Positions 33,914-44,932 of a DNA stretch of 64,000 bases are shown in pieces. A model generated the notes under the pieces. That model was not told the DNA's origin, ran no database searches, and saw nothing but the letters and a program-made list of their open reading frames with translations. This stretch comes from Pythium myriotylum (lineage: Eukaryota > Oomycota > Peronosporomycetes > Pythiales > Pythiaceae): positions 186,001-250,000 of the forward strand of contig JALJCQ010000016.1 in assembly GCA_023091665.1 (NCBI GenBank), given 5' to 3'. The position numbers and the translations under genes were made by a program. The stretch's first letter is position 1. The number at the start of each line of letters is the position of its first letter.

Positions 33914-36022
33914 ATGAGCCACAGCAGCAGCGAGGTCCTCGACGACACAGACATGGACCTCAAAGAGAAAGAGAGGCTCACCGCCATCGCCAAGGCCATG
34001 ACCGAAGACCTGCTCATGGCCACCGACCTCCTCGGCGGCATCCCGTGGGCGCTCGTCCATGAGAAACACGGCATCTCCCTCTTCCGCGCCGACGTCGCCA
34101 ACGACGTGCCCTGTAACGTCCACGCCGTCTACAAGTTCAACTCGGACATCGAGGACGTCGCCGAGTCCATGATCACCAGCACAACCGAGAGCTACAAGAA
34201 CATGATGGGCATGCTCTCGTCCGATTTCCTCGACGGCGCCGTCATCCAGACCGTCGTCGAACCCACCGAACAGAACCCACACCGGTACGTAGGGCTCAAG
34301 TGGGCTGCGTTCAAGAGCTCCAGCCGCTTCGGCAAGGACCGCGACTTCATCATCTTGGAGTATGTCGACATGATCGAAGACGACCAGGGACAAAAGATCG
34401 CCTTCCGAATCATGGAGTCGGTGGACGTACCGAACAACTCGCCATATGCCGACTCGGGCAAATACACACGCGACATTGTGCCCCTCATGGGATTCATGTA
34501 CCACACGACCAAGAAGCCGGGAGAGCTGCGACTCACCTACTCTTGCAACTTTGACAAGAATGGCGACCTGCCTGCCTGGGCCGCGAACTCGGCCATCCAG
34601 CAACACGTCGAGATGTGTGTCACCGGGATCGCCAAATACATCGAGAACTTCCGCGCCAACAAGGATGAGATCGTGCTGCCGCAGCAAGTGATCCCTATGC
34701 GGGAGCAAGACCACTGCCATCTCTGTGAGAAGAACTTTTGTGTCTTGCGACGAAAGTACAACTGCCTGAAGTGCGGCGAGGTCATTTGCAGCAACTGCTC
34801 ATCCGTCCGCACCACTATCGTACCGGACGTTGGCGAGCGCCAGCTCAGGGTATGCACAGCCTGTGTGATTGCGGTGCGTCGTTCATCGAAGACGCCGTCG
34901 CCGGCCGATGCAGCAATCGCGGGATCTGGCTCAAATGTGTCTTCGCCGGCGTCTCGATGCGCATCAACCGTCACTGTTGACTCGGACGTCAGTAGTGTTC
35001 GCTCCGGAAACAACACAAACAGTGGTGGAGCCCTTGGGCGCACTCAAAGCTTCTCGCATGGCAAGCGTCGCTCTCTTGACGACGTGCTGGATCCAGTTCG
35101 AAGCCGATTGATCGAGTACAAGACTTTCTCCGACTCGGCCGAAGTCATCCCCATTCCGAAGGCAAGCTTCCCGACACGCTCGTTTAGCGACGGTATCATC
35201 AAGGGCGGCGCTCTTTTTCAAACAAAGCGCCGAGGCAGCCCAGCGGATCTCGCAATCTCGATCGAGGCCTTCCGCCAACATCAAAATCGCATGGGCACGA
35301 GTGAAGACGCAAGCAGCAGCCACTCGTCGGAGTCAGATGAGGAGACTATGGAACAACTCCAATACTTGTCGACATCGTCCACGGTTTCCCCCTCGTCTCA
35401 AGGCAGCTCCACATCGCCGCCTGCCCGCGAACGGTTTCCCGTCGTTGAACCGTTCAGCCCTTTGACAGCCACTGAGAAGCAGCGTCAGCGCCAGCGAAGT
35501 GGTCAGCCACGCAGGAAGGCGCAGGCTGTAGACCAAAACACCGTCCCAACCGTTAGTGACGAAGCTCGTGCGCGGTTCAAGGAAGCGGCTGAGCGAGCCC
35601 CAGACCTCATTGACCAGGCTAAGAGCACCCACAGCCTCGCGCAGCATGTGCGACACAAGGTCCATCATCGAGTGGCAGCACTGCGCATGGAGGAACATCA
35701 TGACGTGATCCCTGACAACCAGGATCCACAGCAACACATGATATACAGCCCCTCGCGCGCTGAGATGGTGGAGTGCAATGTTGGCATCATTCCACCTGCG
35801 CGAGTCCGGAGAGCTGTGTGCCAGACCAAGAACGGCGCCGTGCTGTATGGACGAAACCCCGCAGCTGAAATGGATGTGGATCATCAGATCCAGATCATCT
35901 CGCGTGGTCTCGCAGACGTGCGCACTTCTAACCAGACCGTCGACTCCGACTATCGCCGGCGGCAAGTATACCCCAGCGATCGCCGGGCTCACCGCACAGG
36001 GAGCTCCGGTCGCTACCACTGA
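33914..36022 (+). CDS. START-domain protein with variant FYVE-like zinc finger
   Basis: Intronless, 702 residues. Residues ~20-245 form a START-like lipid-transfer domain (GLKWAAF.., DRDFIILEYVD, ITSTTESYKNMMG). A FYVE-type finger follows at ~262-322 with eight Cys in the right order (C268, C271, C284, C287, C292, C295, C314, C317). The canonical (R/K)(R/K)HHCR patch is RRKYNC here, so binding to PI3P is doubtful; such FYVE-like fingers are common in oomycetes. The rest is Ser-rich and disordered. Lipid transfer or membrane sensing is inferred. A pyrimidine-rich (CT)n stretch lies ~150 bp upstream. The start ATGAGCCACAGCAG follows GAGCC. Confidence 0.88.
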   Translation: MSHSSSEVLDDTDMDLKEKERLTAIAKAMTEDLLMATDLLGGIPWALVHEKHGISLFRADVANDVPCNVHAVYKFNSDIEDVAESMITSTTESYKNMMGMLSSDFLDGAVIQTVVEPTEQNPHRYVGLKWAAFKSSSRFGKDRDFIILEYVDMIEDDQGQKIAFRIMESVDVPNNSPYADSGKYTRDIVPLMGFMYHTTKKPGELRLTYSCNFDKNGDLPAWAANSAIQQHVEMCVTGIAKYIENFRANKDEIVLPQQVIPMREQDHCHLCEKNFCVLRRKYNCLKCGEVICSNCSSVRTTIVPDVGERQLRVCTACVIAVRRSSKTPSPADAAIAGSGSNVSSPASRCASTVTVDSDVSSVRSGNNTNSGGALGRTQSFSHGKRRSLDDVLDPVRSRLIEYKTFSDSAEVIPIPKASFPTRSFSDGIIKGGALFQTKRRGSPADLAISIEAFRQHQNRMGTSEDASSSHSSESDEETMEQLQYLSTSSTVSPSSQGSSTSPPARERFPVVEPFSPLTATEKQRQRQRSGQPRRKAQAVDQNTVPTVSDEARARFKEAAERAPDLIDQAKSTHSLAQHVRHKVHHRVAALRMEEHHDVIPDNQDPQQHMIYSPSRAEMVECNVGIIPPARVRRAVCQTKNGAVLYGRNPAAEMDVDHQIQIISRGLADVRTSNQTVDSDYRRRQVYPSDRRAHRTGSSGRYH

Positions 36023-36373
36023 ACAGATAAAGTGGTCTACATGGATGATTTATGAGAGTGTCGTGAGAAGGGCAAGACTAAGTAAAGTGCCAGCATGGGC
36101 GAGCGTGGGACGACACCAGTTCCACAGAGATCGCGAGACTTCGCTCGCCCAGTATTATCAGCCGCGTCAAGATAGTAGTAAATGAACGATTCGAAATGTC
36201 AACGTAGGAATTGACGTTTGAATCGGACCAAGATTATGTTGTTCTCTGGGTTTGTATTGTGATAGAGGAAAGGGAGGACACTACGCGTGAGCGAGCTTCC
36301 GCGGCTCACTTCGAGAGAAAACAAAATAATTGCAGCTTTCCCATGCCACGGTTGTGCTAGAAGGTCGCGAAGC
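36023..36373. other. Convergent 3' intergenic region
   Basis: This lies between the stop codons of the START/FYVE gene and the PDH E1-alpha gene. No gene is visible. Confidence 0.5.
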
Positions 36374-37579
36374 TTACGCGCGCGGCTTACCGTTGTACAG
36401 GCTCTTGGTGTAGTCTGGGAGTCGGATGAACGGTGGGAACTCGTTGCCACCCTTGCCGTCAGTGTACACATCCAAGTAAGCGGTGGCCTCGGCTGGGCGG
36501 CCGCTAGCCTTGGCCTCCTTCGTGGCCTTGACGACCTCCGCACGCACTTCCTTCTCGATCTCCTTGATCTCGTCCGCGGTAGCAAGGTTGGCCTCGAGCA
36601 GGCGCTTCTTGACACTCTCGATCGGGTCGCGCGAGGCACGCATCTGCGAAATCTCCTCACGGTTGCGGTAAGTCACGCCCGGGTCGGACATCGAGTGTCC
36701 GTGGTAACGGTAGGTGCTCATCTCGACGTAGATCGGGCCGTTGCCTTCGCCGCACCACTTCTTCAGGAACTTGGTGCACTCGCGGACAGCGAGTACATCC
36801 ATGCCATCACACCACACGCCCGGGATCTTGTTACCCATGGTGTAGTACTCCTGGTTCGACGACGAGCGCGCAGTCGACGTGCCCATACCGTAGTGGTTGT
36901 TCTCAATGCAGAAAATCGCTGGGAGCTTCCACAGCGCAGCCATGTTGGCGGCCTCCCAGATCTGACCCTGGTTGGCGGCACCATCGCCGTACATGGTGAT
37001 GGCGCAAGGCATCAGGCCTTCGCCGTTGTGGTTGTACTTGCTGGCGAACGCCAGACCGGCACCCACAGGCACCTGCGCGCCGACGATACCCTGGCCGCCG
37101 TAGAAGTTCTCCTTCTTCTTGTAGAAGTGCATCGAGCCGCCCTTGCCACCGACGGCGCCAGCCGCCGTGCCGAAGAGTTCGCCAAGCACCTCCTTGACCG
37201 TACCGCCACGCGCGAGCATGGTGCAGTGGTTACGGTAGGACGTGATCCACGAGTCCGTGCGGTCGAGCGCGGCCTCGACGCCCGTCGCGACAGCCTCCTG
37301 GCCATCGTACAAGTGGCAGAAGCCGCGGATGTTGCGCGCCTTGTACTCGTTGTCGCAGGTGATCTCCATGCGGCGCATGGTGTACATGAGGCGGTAGTAC
37401 CCGAGCAGCTCCTCGCGGTTGGTCACGGCCGTCTCGGACGGGCCGCTCTCGAGGTTGTGGAGCTTGAAGGGCGAGGCGACCTGGAAGGTCACGTCGCCGC
37501 TGGCGGCGCTGAAGGCGCGCGCGCTGGCGAGGCGCGAGGCCGGCGCGGCGAGTCGCGAGGCGGACGAGCGGAAGAGCAT
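36374..37579 (-). CDS. PDHA: Pyruvate dehydrogenase E1 component subunit alpha, mitochondrial
   Basis: Intronless. The start at 37579 gives 401 residues beginning MLFRSSASRLAAPASRLASA, an Arg/Ser/Ala-rich mitochondrial presequence. The frame is open further upstream to 37960, but that part is arginine-rich and unlike the family. The thiamine-diphosphate motif runs from GDG at 198-200 to ENN at 226-228. The regulatory loop RYHGHSMSDPGVTYR (291-305) keeps Ser296 and Ser298, matching the family's PDH-kinase site region, so control by phosphorylation is possible. With E1-beta it decarboxylates pyruvate and passes the acetyl group to E2 in the matrix. Confidence 0.96.
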   Translation of the reverse strand: MLFRSSASRLAAPASRLASARAFSAASGDVTFQVASPFKLHNLESGPSETAVTNREELLGYYRLMYTMRRMEITCDNEYKARNIRGFCHLYDGQEAVATGVEAALDRTDSWITSYRNHCTMLARGGTVKEVLGELFGTAAGAVGGKGGSMHFYKKKENFYGGQGIVGAQVPVGAGLAFASKYNHNGEGLMPCAITMYGDGAANQGQIWEAANMAALWKLPAIFCIENNHYGMGTSTARSSSNQEYYTMGNKIPGVWCDGMDVLAVRECTKFLKKWCGEGNGPIYVEMSTYRYHGHSMSDPGVTYRNREEISQMRASRDPIESVKKRLLEANLATADEIKEIEKEVRAEVVKATKEAKASGRPAEATAYLDVYTDGKGGNEFPPFIRLPDYTKSLYNGKPRA

Positions 37580-38102
37580 CGGGGAAGGCGAGTTGCGATG
37601 TGAGGCTCGCGGGTGAGCTGCTTTTTCTGCTTCGTTTTTCTCTGGCGGCCACACACGCCGCAGGCGAAGATGGGCCACTTTTCGAAGCAGGGGGAGCTTC
37701 TCGGCTAAGTACGAAAGTGAGCGGGTGACGTCACGGGCGCGACGGCCCGACTCCAAGAAGAAGACATTCGCGGTGGGAGACGAGTGGAGTGAGCAGCTCA
37801 GCACGAGCGCGCGGGGGTCTTGTCGCGAGGGCTCTGGCGAGAGTCCAAGGGGGCAATCGCTGCCGAGGGGGCGGGAGGAAGCAGCATGGGCACTGGCTGC
37901 GTGCATGAGACGGAGAGGCCCATTGCGCAACTGGGCGGGGATGACGTCGCCCAATGACACGCATCGGCTCCGCCTCTCGCACAGAGGGAGGGCGTTAGTT
38001 AGTTACGGAGGCGTTAGTTACGGCAAGGTGTCTACATTAGGGTGCTGGAATAAAGCACTTTTCTGGTGGATAGCGCTGCGCAAGACACCAACTCTCGAAC
38101 CC
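37580..38102. promoter_or_regulatory. Bidirectional promoter region PDHA / USP39
   Basis: 523 bases between two head-to-head starts. Near 37980-38035 there is a short repeated phrase (GGCGTTAGTTA twice). I see no gene. Confidence 0.4.
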
Positions 38103-40224
38103 ATGGGCGGCACCAAGCGAGCGGCCGAGGACGACGACCTCCGCGACGTCGAGAGCGGCCACGGCGCCAGCAAGCGCCGCAAGTGTCCGTACCTGGACAC
38201 GATCAACCACCAGCTTCTGGATTTCGACTTTGAGAAAGTCTGCTCGGTGAGCCTTACGGACCAGAACGTCTACGCGTGCCTCGTGTGCGGCAAGTTCTTC
38301 CAAGGCCGAGGCAAGAACACGCATGCGTTCACGCACTCGGTGCAGAACAGCCACCACGTCTTCATCAACTTGCAAAACGACCGTATTTACTGCCTACCAG
38401 ACAATTACGAGGTCGTGGACACGGCCCTGCAACCGATCAAGAACGCCCTGCGCCCTACTTTTCAGCGGGACGCAATCGCAGCGCTCGATGCCAACCGCAT
38501 GCTCGCACAAGATGCCTTCGGAGTCTCGTATCTCCCGGGCTTCATCGGCTTGAACAACCTCAAACACACCGATTACATCAACGTGGTCGTGCAGGCCCTC
38601 GCGCATGTGCCGCCACTGCGAGACTATTTCTTGTCGGCGGCACACCCAGCGCTGCTCAAGACGAAGTCGACACTCGTCGTTCGGTTTGGCGAGCTATTAC
38701 GCAAAATGTGGAGCCCCCACAACTTCAAGAACACGGTATGTTACACGCGAGTTCTCGATGTTATCGTCTCCGACACCTGAAATGTTTTCACCAACAGATC
38801 AGTCCGCATGAGTTCGTGCAAGAAGTGAGTGTCAGCAGCAAGAAACGTTTCCAGGTTGGCCAACAAAACGAGAGCGTCGAATTCCTCTCATGGCTCTTGA
38901 ATGAACTCCACCGGGTACAGTCTTGATTGGGGGTCGTTGAAGTAATTTTGCTTACCCATCTGCATTGGCCAGGGACTTGGTGGTTCCTCGAAACCCGGAA
39001 GCTCTATCATCCATGAGTGCTTTCAAGGCTTTGTCGAGGTACAGACGACCGCGGAAACCAAGCCCGTGTCGAACGAAGAGGAAGAACAGAAGAGTGAAGA
39101 AAGACCTCCACAAGCGGCTCCTGCCACGAAGAGTACAGTGACTCCGTTTCTGTAAGAAGTGTGGAAGTTTTGCTCGAGGGAGTCAAGACTAACGTTATGT
39201 TTTTGATTCTAGTATGCTTGCTCTTGATTTACCCTCCACACCACTGTTCAAAGACTCACAAGGAGGAAACATTATTCCACAGGTAACTAGTGCTCCTCAC
39301 CTCGCTGGTCATGATCAAGACCACTAACCTTCAATGTCAGGTCCCACTATTCACGGTGCTTGAAAAGTACAACGGATCTCACGTCACTGTGAGTACGAGA
39401 TGTCTCGAACAATTCCATACGGTGTGGTTAACATTTGCCTGTGGTGCAGCATGTCCTCCAAGGATCCCAGCGGTTGAAGAAGACCTACAGCATCACTTCG
39501 CTCCCTTCCTACCTCATCTTTCATGTCAAGCGTTTTACCAGAAACAATTTCTTCGTGGAGAAGAATCCTACCATCGTGAACTTTCCCATCAAGAACTTGG
39601 AACTCCGTGACTACGTCAAGTTTGACACTGAGATCCCCTCCGAAGAGGAACTACATTCGAAGTGAGCCACGAGAAACCCGTTGTTTATGGCGGTATTCTA
39701 ATCTTCGGCTGCCTTTTTGTTGCATGTGCAGGTCTATTGGACAACTGCGCGAGATGCTTTCAAAGCACAATGTCTCGTCAAAGGTAGGCGATCTTCTTGT
39801 GCAATGGAGCTCGTAATCCTCACTCGATTCTGTACCAGGACTGCGTAGAAAAATCGGACCTCGTTGAGAGAGTGCTGCGTGCCACCGTACCACAGACGAA
39901 GTACAACCTGATCGCAAACATTTGCCACGACAGTCCAGTAACGACTGGCAAGGAGACCGCTGCTCTCAAAACCAACCCCTTGACAGAGGGAAGCTATCGG
40001 GCCCATCTGCAAAATAGAGTACGTCAAGTTTTCGTTCGGTGATGCTGGTTGCAGCTCGCAATCAAGGCAGCTGTATATTGTAGCGGACGAACTAACCATC
40101 CTTTTTTTTGGTGTAGGCAACGGAACAATGGTACGAGATTCAGGATCTTCACGTGCAAGAGACTATGCCACAGCTGATTGGTGTATCCGAATCCTACATC
40201 ATGATCTATGAACGAAAGCAATAG
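38103..40224 (+). CDS. USP39: USP39/Sad1-type ubiquitin-protease-fold splicing factor
   Basis: Nine exons (38103-38735, 38798-38914, 38973-39151, 39213-39282, 39341-39388, 39450-39661, 39732-39783, 39839-40018, 40117-40224) join in phase to 532 residues. The order is a basic nuclear-type N-terminus (SKRRKCPY), a ZnF-UBP domain (YACLVCGKFFQGRG, THAFTHSVQNSHHVF) and a USP fold (GLNNLKHTDYINVVVQAL, LIFHVKRFTRNNFFVEKNP, WYEIQDLHVQET). The nucleophile position of USPs (NTCY) reads HTDY, and the His box GHY reads GSY. As in other USP39 proteins the protease should therefore be inactive. USP39/Sad1 works in assembly of the U4/U6.U5 tri-snRNP. Compared with human USP39 there is a ~40-residue insertion before YNLIANI. 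Confidence 0.94.
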
Positions 40225-40263
40225 ACACGAAGAATTTGGCGCGGCATTAAGTTTTATTAGTGT

Positions 40264-41899
<1,636 letters not shown>

Positions 41900-42017
41900 G
41901 ATAGGATTGATATTTGTCCAATAGTATTGCTCAAGGTGGACATTATGTCCAATCCTTGCTCGGTATCTAATGCACTCGCTCGAAGCCACAAAGCAAACGC
42001 ACACAAAACACGGGAGA

Positions 42018-42779
42018 ATGTTGCGCCGAGTGACCACTCAGTTTGCGCGTGCGGCGCGTGCCCACGCGCAGCCGATCGCGCCTGCCGGCTCGCGCTTCGT
42101 GCACATCAACGGTCCGTCCATTCCCATGCGAAAGCCGCTCTTTGGCGCTAATGCAGACTCCCACCAGGCAACCAGATCCGCACCGGAATGGCGCTCGACA
42201 TCGATGGCAAGATCTTCCGTGTGACCAAGAGCCAGCACGTCAAGCCGGGAAAAGGTGGCGCGTATGTCCAATGTGATTTGAAGGAAATTAAGACCGGCAG
42301 CAAGACGAACCGCCGCTTCCGCGCTGCCGAGAGCGTCGCCAAGGCTGCGCTGGGCCCTGACGAGTGGTTCCAGTTCCTGTACCGAGAGGGTGACAAGCTG
42401 CTGCTCATGCACAACACATCCTTCGAGCAGGTACGCATTAGTAGTCGAGCCGTCTGCTGGACGCAACGATGCTCACATTCTTGTGGTCCAGATGGAGGTG
42501 GATAAGGAGCTTTTCTCTGACCGCCAGTTGGAGTTCCTCGTGGAGGGCACCACGCTCTCACTCCAGATCGTGGACGGCGACGTGCTATGGGCAAATATGC
42601 CCGAATACATGACGCTCGAGGTCGTGGAGACGACGGCCAAGGGCGTGGCTGACTCGGCTCTGAGCGTCAAGGACGCCAAGCTCTCCAACGGAGCGGTCGT
42701 CAAGGTGCCGCTCTACATTGAAGTTGGTCACCAGGTCCGCATCTCCACGGAAGATGGCGCCTTTGTGGACAAGGCGTAA
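42018..42779 (+). CDS. efp: Organellar translation elongation factor P
   Basis: Exons 42018-42111, 42168-42430 and 42492-42779 give 214 residues. The first intron is 56 nt with a CGCTAAT branch-like element and restores the frame (HINGNQIRTGMAL). An Arg/Ala-rich presequence of ~28 residues (MLRRVTTQFARAARAHA) suggests a mitochondrion. The KOW-like domain has the tip PGKG with Lys60 at the place of bacterial Lys34. Two OB-type domains follow (FLVEGTTLSLQIVDGDVL.. and the usual C-terminal region). EF-P rescues ribosomes stalled at proline runs. Bacterial-type EF-P in a eukaryote implies an organelle origin. It is divergent from spastin across about 120 bp. Confidence 0.92.
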
Positions 42780-43317
42780 TGTACTGTAACCTTGTCTTCC
42801 ACACTCATGGCAAGCACTTCCGCCGCCACGATGCGCATCCCTTCCGTCGATTTCAAGAGGAATTGAGTTCACGAAACGGCTTCCCGCACAGTGTAGACCA
42901 ATCAGATCGCGTAAATTTCGTTTTCCTCCAATCAATAGACTCCGCGACCTTTCGTCCTTGTCCAATTTGGCCACATCTGGTTGGGGTTGGCGTCGAGCTT
43001 GGCGAGTCAGCAAAGACGCATCCTCCTCGTCCATGGCTCCTCGCCGGCAAGACACGAAGGTGGGAGGGGTGCGGAACGCGAGGGGAAGCCGCGGAGGCCC
43101 ATCGCCCCTGTGTGTCGAGGCCGCCTCGTTCCGAACCCGTGCCGCTTCTCCTACACCAGTCGAAATCGAGGCCCCCGAGGAGCAGACACGTGCCCTCACG
43201 CGAGGACGGCCATCAGGCGCACAGCCAGTTCGGGGTCGAAGACGAGGAGACAGGGGTAATCTGTTCTGAGGGATCGCACTTGTGCATTTCCCTGCTGCTT
43301 CGTCTACGGTATCGGCA
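42780..43317. other. Intergenic region EF-P / small repeat protein
   Basis: About 540 bases with overlapping low-quality frames on both strands. I see no gene; the 3' part should hold the promoter of the next gene. Confidence 0.4.
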
Positions 43318-43815
43318 ATGACCCAGCTTCCAACCAAGAGCACACCGCAGCCCACTGCCGCCGCAGCGATTCTGCAGCGACGCCTCGAGCGCCAGCGCTT
43401 TGACTCGGCCGACTACGCCATGGCGATGCAGCAGAAGCACCAAGTTCTCCCTTCGCGGGTTCGATTGCCGTCGTTCGACACGGCGAGACGAGCCCCTGCG
43501 CCGATGCGGCTCGACAGCGACGACTTCTCCGACTGGGTGCAGTGCGAGGCCGAACCGGAGCCCGAGTCACCACCGACCAACGAGCCCCCGCGCGTGCCCC
43601 TGCAGCAGGTGCGACGCATCCGCCTCCAGCGATTTGACTCGGCCGATTGGGCAATGGAGAGCCAGAAGGTCAACGGTGCCTCAAGCGAGAAGGGAGGAGC
43701 GACGATAGCCCACACTGTCGCCAAGCTTCGGCTGGAGCGTCACGCATTCGCAACCTGTAGCTTCGTGACGACGCCAATCGAGACTCCGGCTCAAAACTTC
43801 GTCAAGAATGCGTAG
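43318..43815 (+). CDS. Small protein with repeated endosulfine-like FDSADY/FDSADW motifs
   Basis: Intronless, 165 residues. QRFDSADYAM (26-35) and QRFDSADWAM (104-113) are near copies, each preceded by a basic stretch (ILQRRLER, VRRIRL). A looser version, MRLDSDDFSDW, lies at 63-73, and LRLERHAF at 138-145 repeats the basic part only. The motif is close to FDSGDY of ENSA/ARPP19/Igo, where the serine, phosphorylated by Greatwall/Rim15, turns the protein into a PP2A-B55 inhibitor. The rest is Pro/Glu-rich and disordered. The family assignment rests on this short motif alone. Confidence 0.6.
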   Translation: MTQLPTKSTPQPTAAAAILQRRLERQRFDSADYAMAMQQKHQVLPSRVRLPSFDTARRAPAPMRLDSDDFSDWVQCEAEPEPESPPTNEPPRVPLQQVRRIRLQRFDSADWAMESQKVNGASSEKGGATIAHTVAKLRLERHAFATCSFVTTPIETPAQNFVKNA

Positions 43816-44194
43816 GCGCTACGCGGAAGGCGCAGCGATGGATTAAGTTTTAGTGAATGAGACAACCAGTGTAGATGCTGCTGGAGACATGTCGAGCATA
43901 ATCGACGTGCATACGATATGCATAATGACGATAGATCTGTCAACCTTGGCTTGTGAGATGCAAAAGCATCGACGTATTTGGGAGGACGACCTTGAAGGAG
44001 GCACACTCCGAGGTCATGAGGGTGCTGAACTCTCTCGACAGGTCATTCGGTGTAGCCATGTTCAGCGTGGTGGCAGAATTCGACTAGGTACGATTGTCTC
44101 AAAATGGCGGGAATATGGAGCACCAACCGCCACCTCATCGGTGGGCCTCAGCTTGTTTACCTTGCGCGCGAGCCTTCGCGCTGACAGACCGCAA
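43816..44194. other. Intergenic region, no supported gene
   Basis: Frames here are short and broken. An upstream exon of the next gene (a helical stretch TTLKEAHSEVMRVLNSLDR near 44.0 kb) is conceivable, but I could not join it. Confidence 0.35.
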
Positions 44195-44932
44195 ATGGAT
44201 TATGATTCGCTAGTGCTTGTAGTTGCGATGCTCATCGCAGCATACCAGATGCTCAAGCTCGAGCAGCGGAGAACAGAGCGAGATGCTCGAATTGATGAAC
44301 AGGTTGGCAGACGCGAGAGCCGAGTTATCTCTTCAACTACTCATATTATTCTGCCCAGTTCGAACAAGCGGTGGCCACCTTGCGCTCGCATTTGCTCCAC
44401 CAGCGCAGCAATGAGTACCATGTTCTGATCGCAAACAAAAGACCAAGACCGCTTGGACACTCTGCATCTCGCACCGCGGATCTCACGGCTCTTGTGGTTA
44501 ACCGTGAACCCCCAGTCCCTCGAATTGGTAAAATGCATCCTGAGTGAAGCAGCTTCAGATGCAACCGTGGAATTAACCGCGTTAGTTTTGCTACGTTCGT
44601 AGAAGCAGAACTCTACGTGGACATATCCAAATCTAAGCAAACTCTCACCGATCCGCCATCACGACACCAACACAAACCCCGTTCAAGTCAAAGTCGCCAA
44701 CCCAGAGCAAAGCCATTACCAGGCTCTCTAACTGTTCGTTTCGTAGTCTATGACAGCGAAGCGATGGCAGATGTGGCAAAAGTAAGAGACCCTTTCTCTG
44801 CGCTGTGTCAATTGCCCCACGAAGAATTCACGTTACTTCTGCGATATTGAGCTTCTGGAAGATCGAAGACTCGCTGAAGTCATGCGCCAGTCTGAATACA
44901 AACCCAAAACGTCGGGTACGCACTCTCAATGA
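44195..44932 (+). CDS. Unknown protein, N-terminal TM helix and coiled coil
   Basis: Tentative exons are 44195-44302, 44359-44527, 44603-44781 and 44825-44932, all in phase. The protein opens with MDYDSLVLVVAMLIAAYQM, a single likely membrane helix, then a charged helix (KLEQRRTERDARIDEQFEQA), and later LTVRFVVYDSEAMADV. I recognise no family. The last intron would be only 43 nt. If the acceptor at 44861 is used instead (80 nt), the C-terminus changes and extends past 44932. With the short version the stop (44930-44932) overlaps the stop of the convergent LRR gene. The start is supported only by the frame and hydrophobic helix. Confidence 0.5.

Noticed and set aside
33770..34720. 316-residue minus-strand frame opposite the START domain
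   Set aside because: Antisense shadow of a GC3-rich gene with no family features.
36287..37603. 438-residue plus-strand frame opposite PDH E1-alpha
   Set aside because: This is an antisense shadow: composition is Val/Arg/His/Leu-rich with no motif, while the minus strand encodes an unmistakable PDHA.
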